Assembly (NCBI GenBank): GCA_043381765.1
Contig: JBHJMP010000317.1
Location: 1-24,595 of the forward strand
Source: Collodictyon triciliatum
Lineage: Eukaryota > CRuMs
Direction: 5' to 3'
Length of the DNA: 24,595 nt
How positions within the stretch are numbered: position 1 is the first letter of the stretch; each line of letters begins with the position of its first letter. The notes beneath the pieces were generated by a model that had not been told where the DNA came from, did not search any database, and was given only the letters and a program-made list of their open reading frames with translations. Below, in pieces: positions 24,439 through 24,595 of the stretch. The translations under genes and the position numbers were made by a program.

Positions 24439-24595
24439 AAAAAAAAGAGAAAGAGAAAAAAGAGAAAAAAGAGAAAAAAGAGAAAAAAGAGAAAAAAGAG
24501 AAAATAAGAGAAAATAAGAGAAAATAAGAGAAAATAAGAGAAAATAAGAGAAAATAAGAGAAAAAAAGAGAAAAAGAGAAAAAAGAGAAAAAAAG
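24439..24595. repeat. Purine-rich tandem repeat at window end
   Basis: Runs of a 9-bp unit (GAGAAAAAA) pass into a 10-bp unit (ATAAGAGAAA) at about 24500 and return to the 9-bp type at the end of the window. The strand is almost pure A and G. Confidence 0.93.

Overview
The window is nuclear DNA from an intron-rich, AT-rich eukaryote, almost certainly a single-celled one. Every gene read here is split into short exons by introns that nearly all follow GT...AG (about 25-500 bases, usually 50-300). Simple-sequence repeats sit in many introns. TAA, TGA and probably TAG act as stops, so the nuclear code looks standard, which argues against most ciliates. I cannot name the lineage. A protein of the EFCAB6 type, known from cilia, suggests an organism with a flagellum at some life stage. 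No tRNA, rRNA, CRISPR array or transposon was recognised.

Layout. 223-502 (-): a small two-exon gene or the 5' part of a larger one. 1022-5376 (-): a RecQ-family helicase gene in about 22 exons (about 678 aa), whose catalytic motifs are strongly altered. 5639-7045 (-): a two-exon gene for a disordered, proline-rich protein with a short coiled coil (322 aa), unrecognised. 7046-7816: a probable divergent promoter. 7817-12083 (+): a class I cyclic-nucleotide phosphodiesterase in ten exons (621 aa), with a PDE8-like receiver-type N-terminus and an Ala in place of the family's invariant Gln. 12084-12963: a tail-to-tail intergenic stretch. 12964-23271 (-): a giant EF-hand gene in 35 exons (about 1,312 aa) resembling EFCAB6, with 24 EF-hand-like segments in a repeating superstructure. 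23272-24595: a GC-richer divergent promoter or leader, one convincing terminal exon of an unknown + strand gene, and a repeat-rich end.

The exon models were built by hand. I required GT...AG, continuous reading phase across every junction, and agreement with family motifs or with internal repeats. Phase closes over the whole PDE model and the whole RecQ model. The EF-hand model closes except for one extra base in a run of five A at 18480-18484, which looks like a consensus error or a real frameshift.

How the genes might relate: a cAMP/cGMP phosphodiesterase and an axoneme-type EF-hand protein lie tail to tail, which would fit second-messenger and calcium functions in a flagellate. That link is inference from family identity only. 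The most notable points are the pseudo-enzyme-like RecQ protein, the phosphodiesterase without its invariant glutamine, and the EF-hand gene that grew by duplication of a three-pair, multi-exon block.
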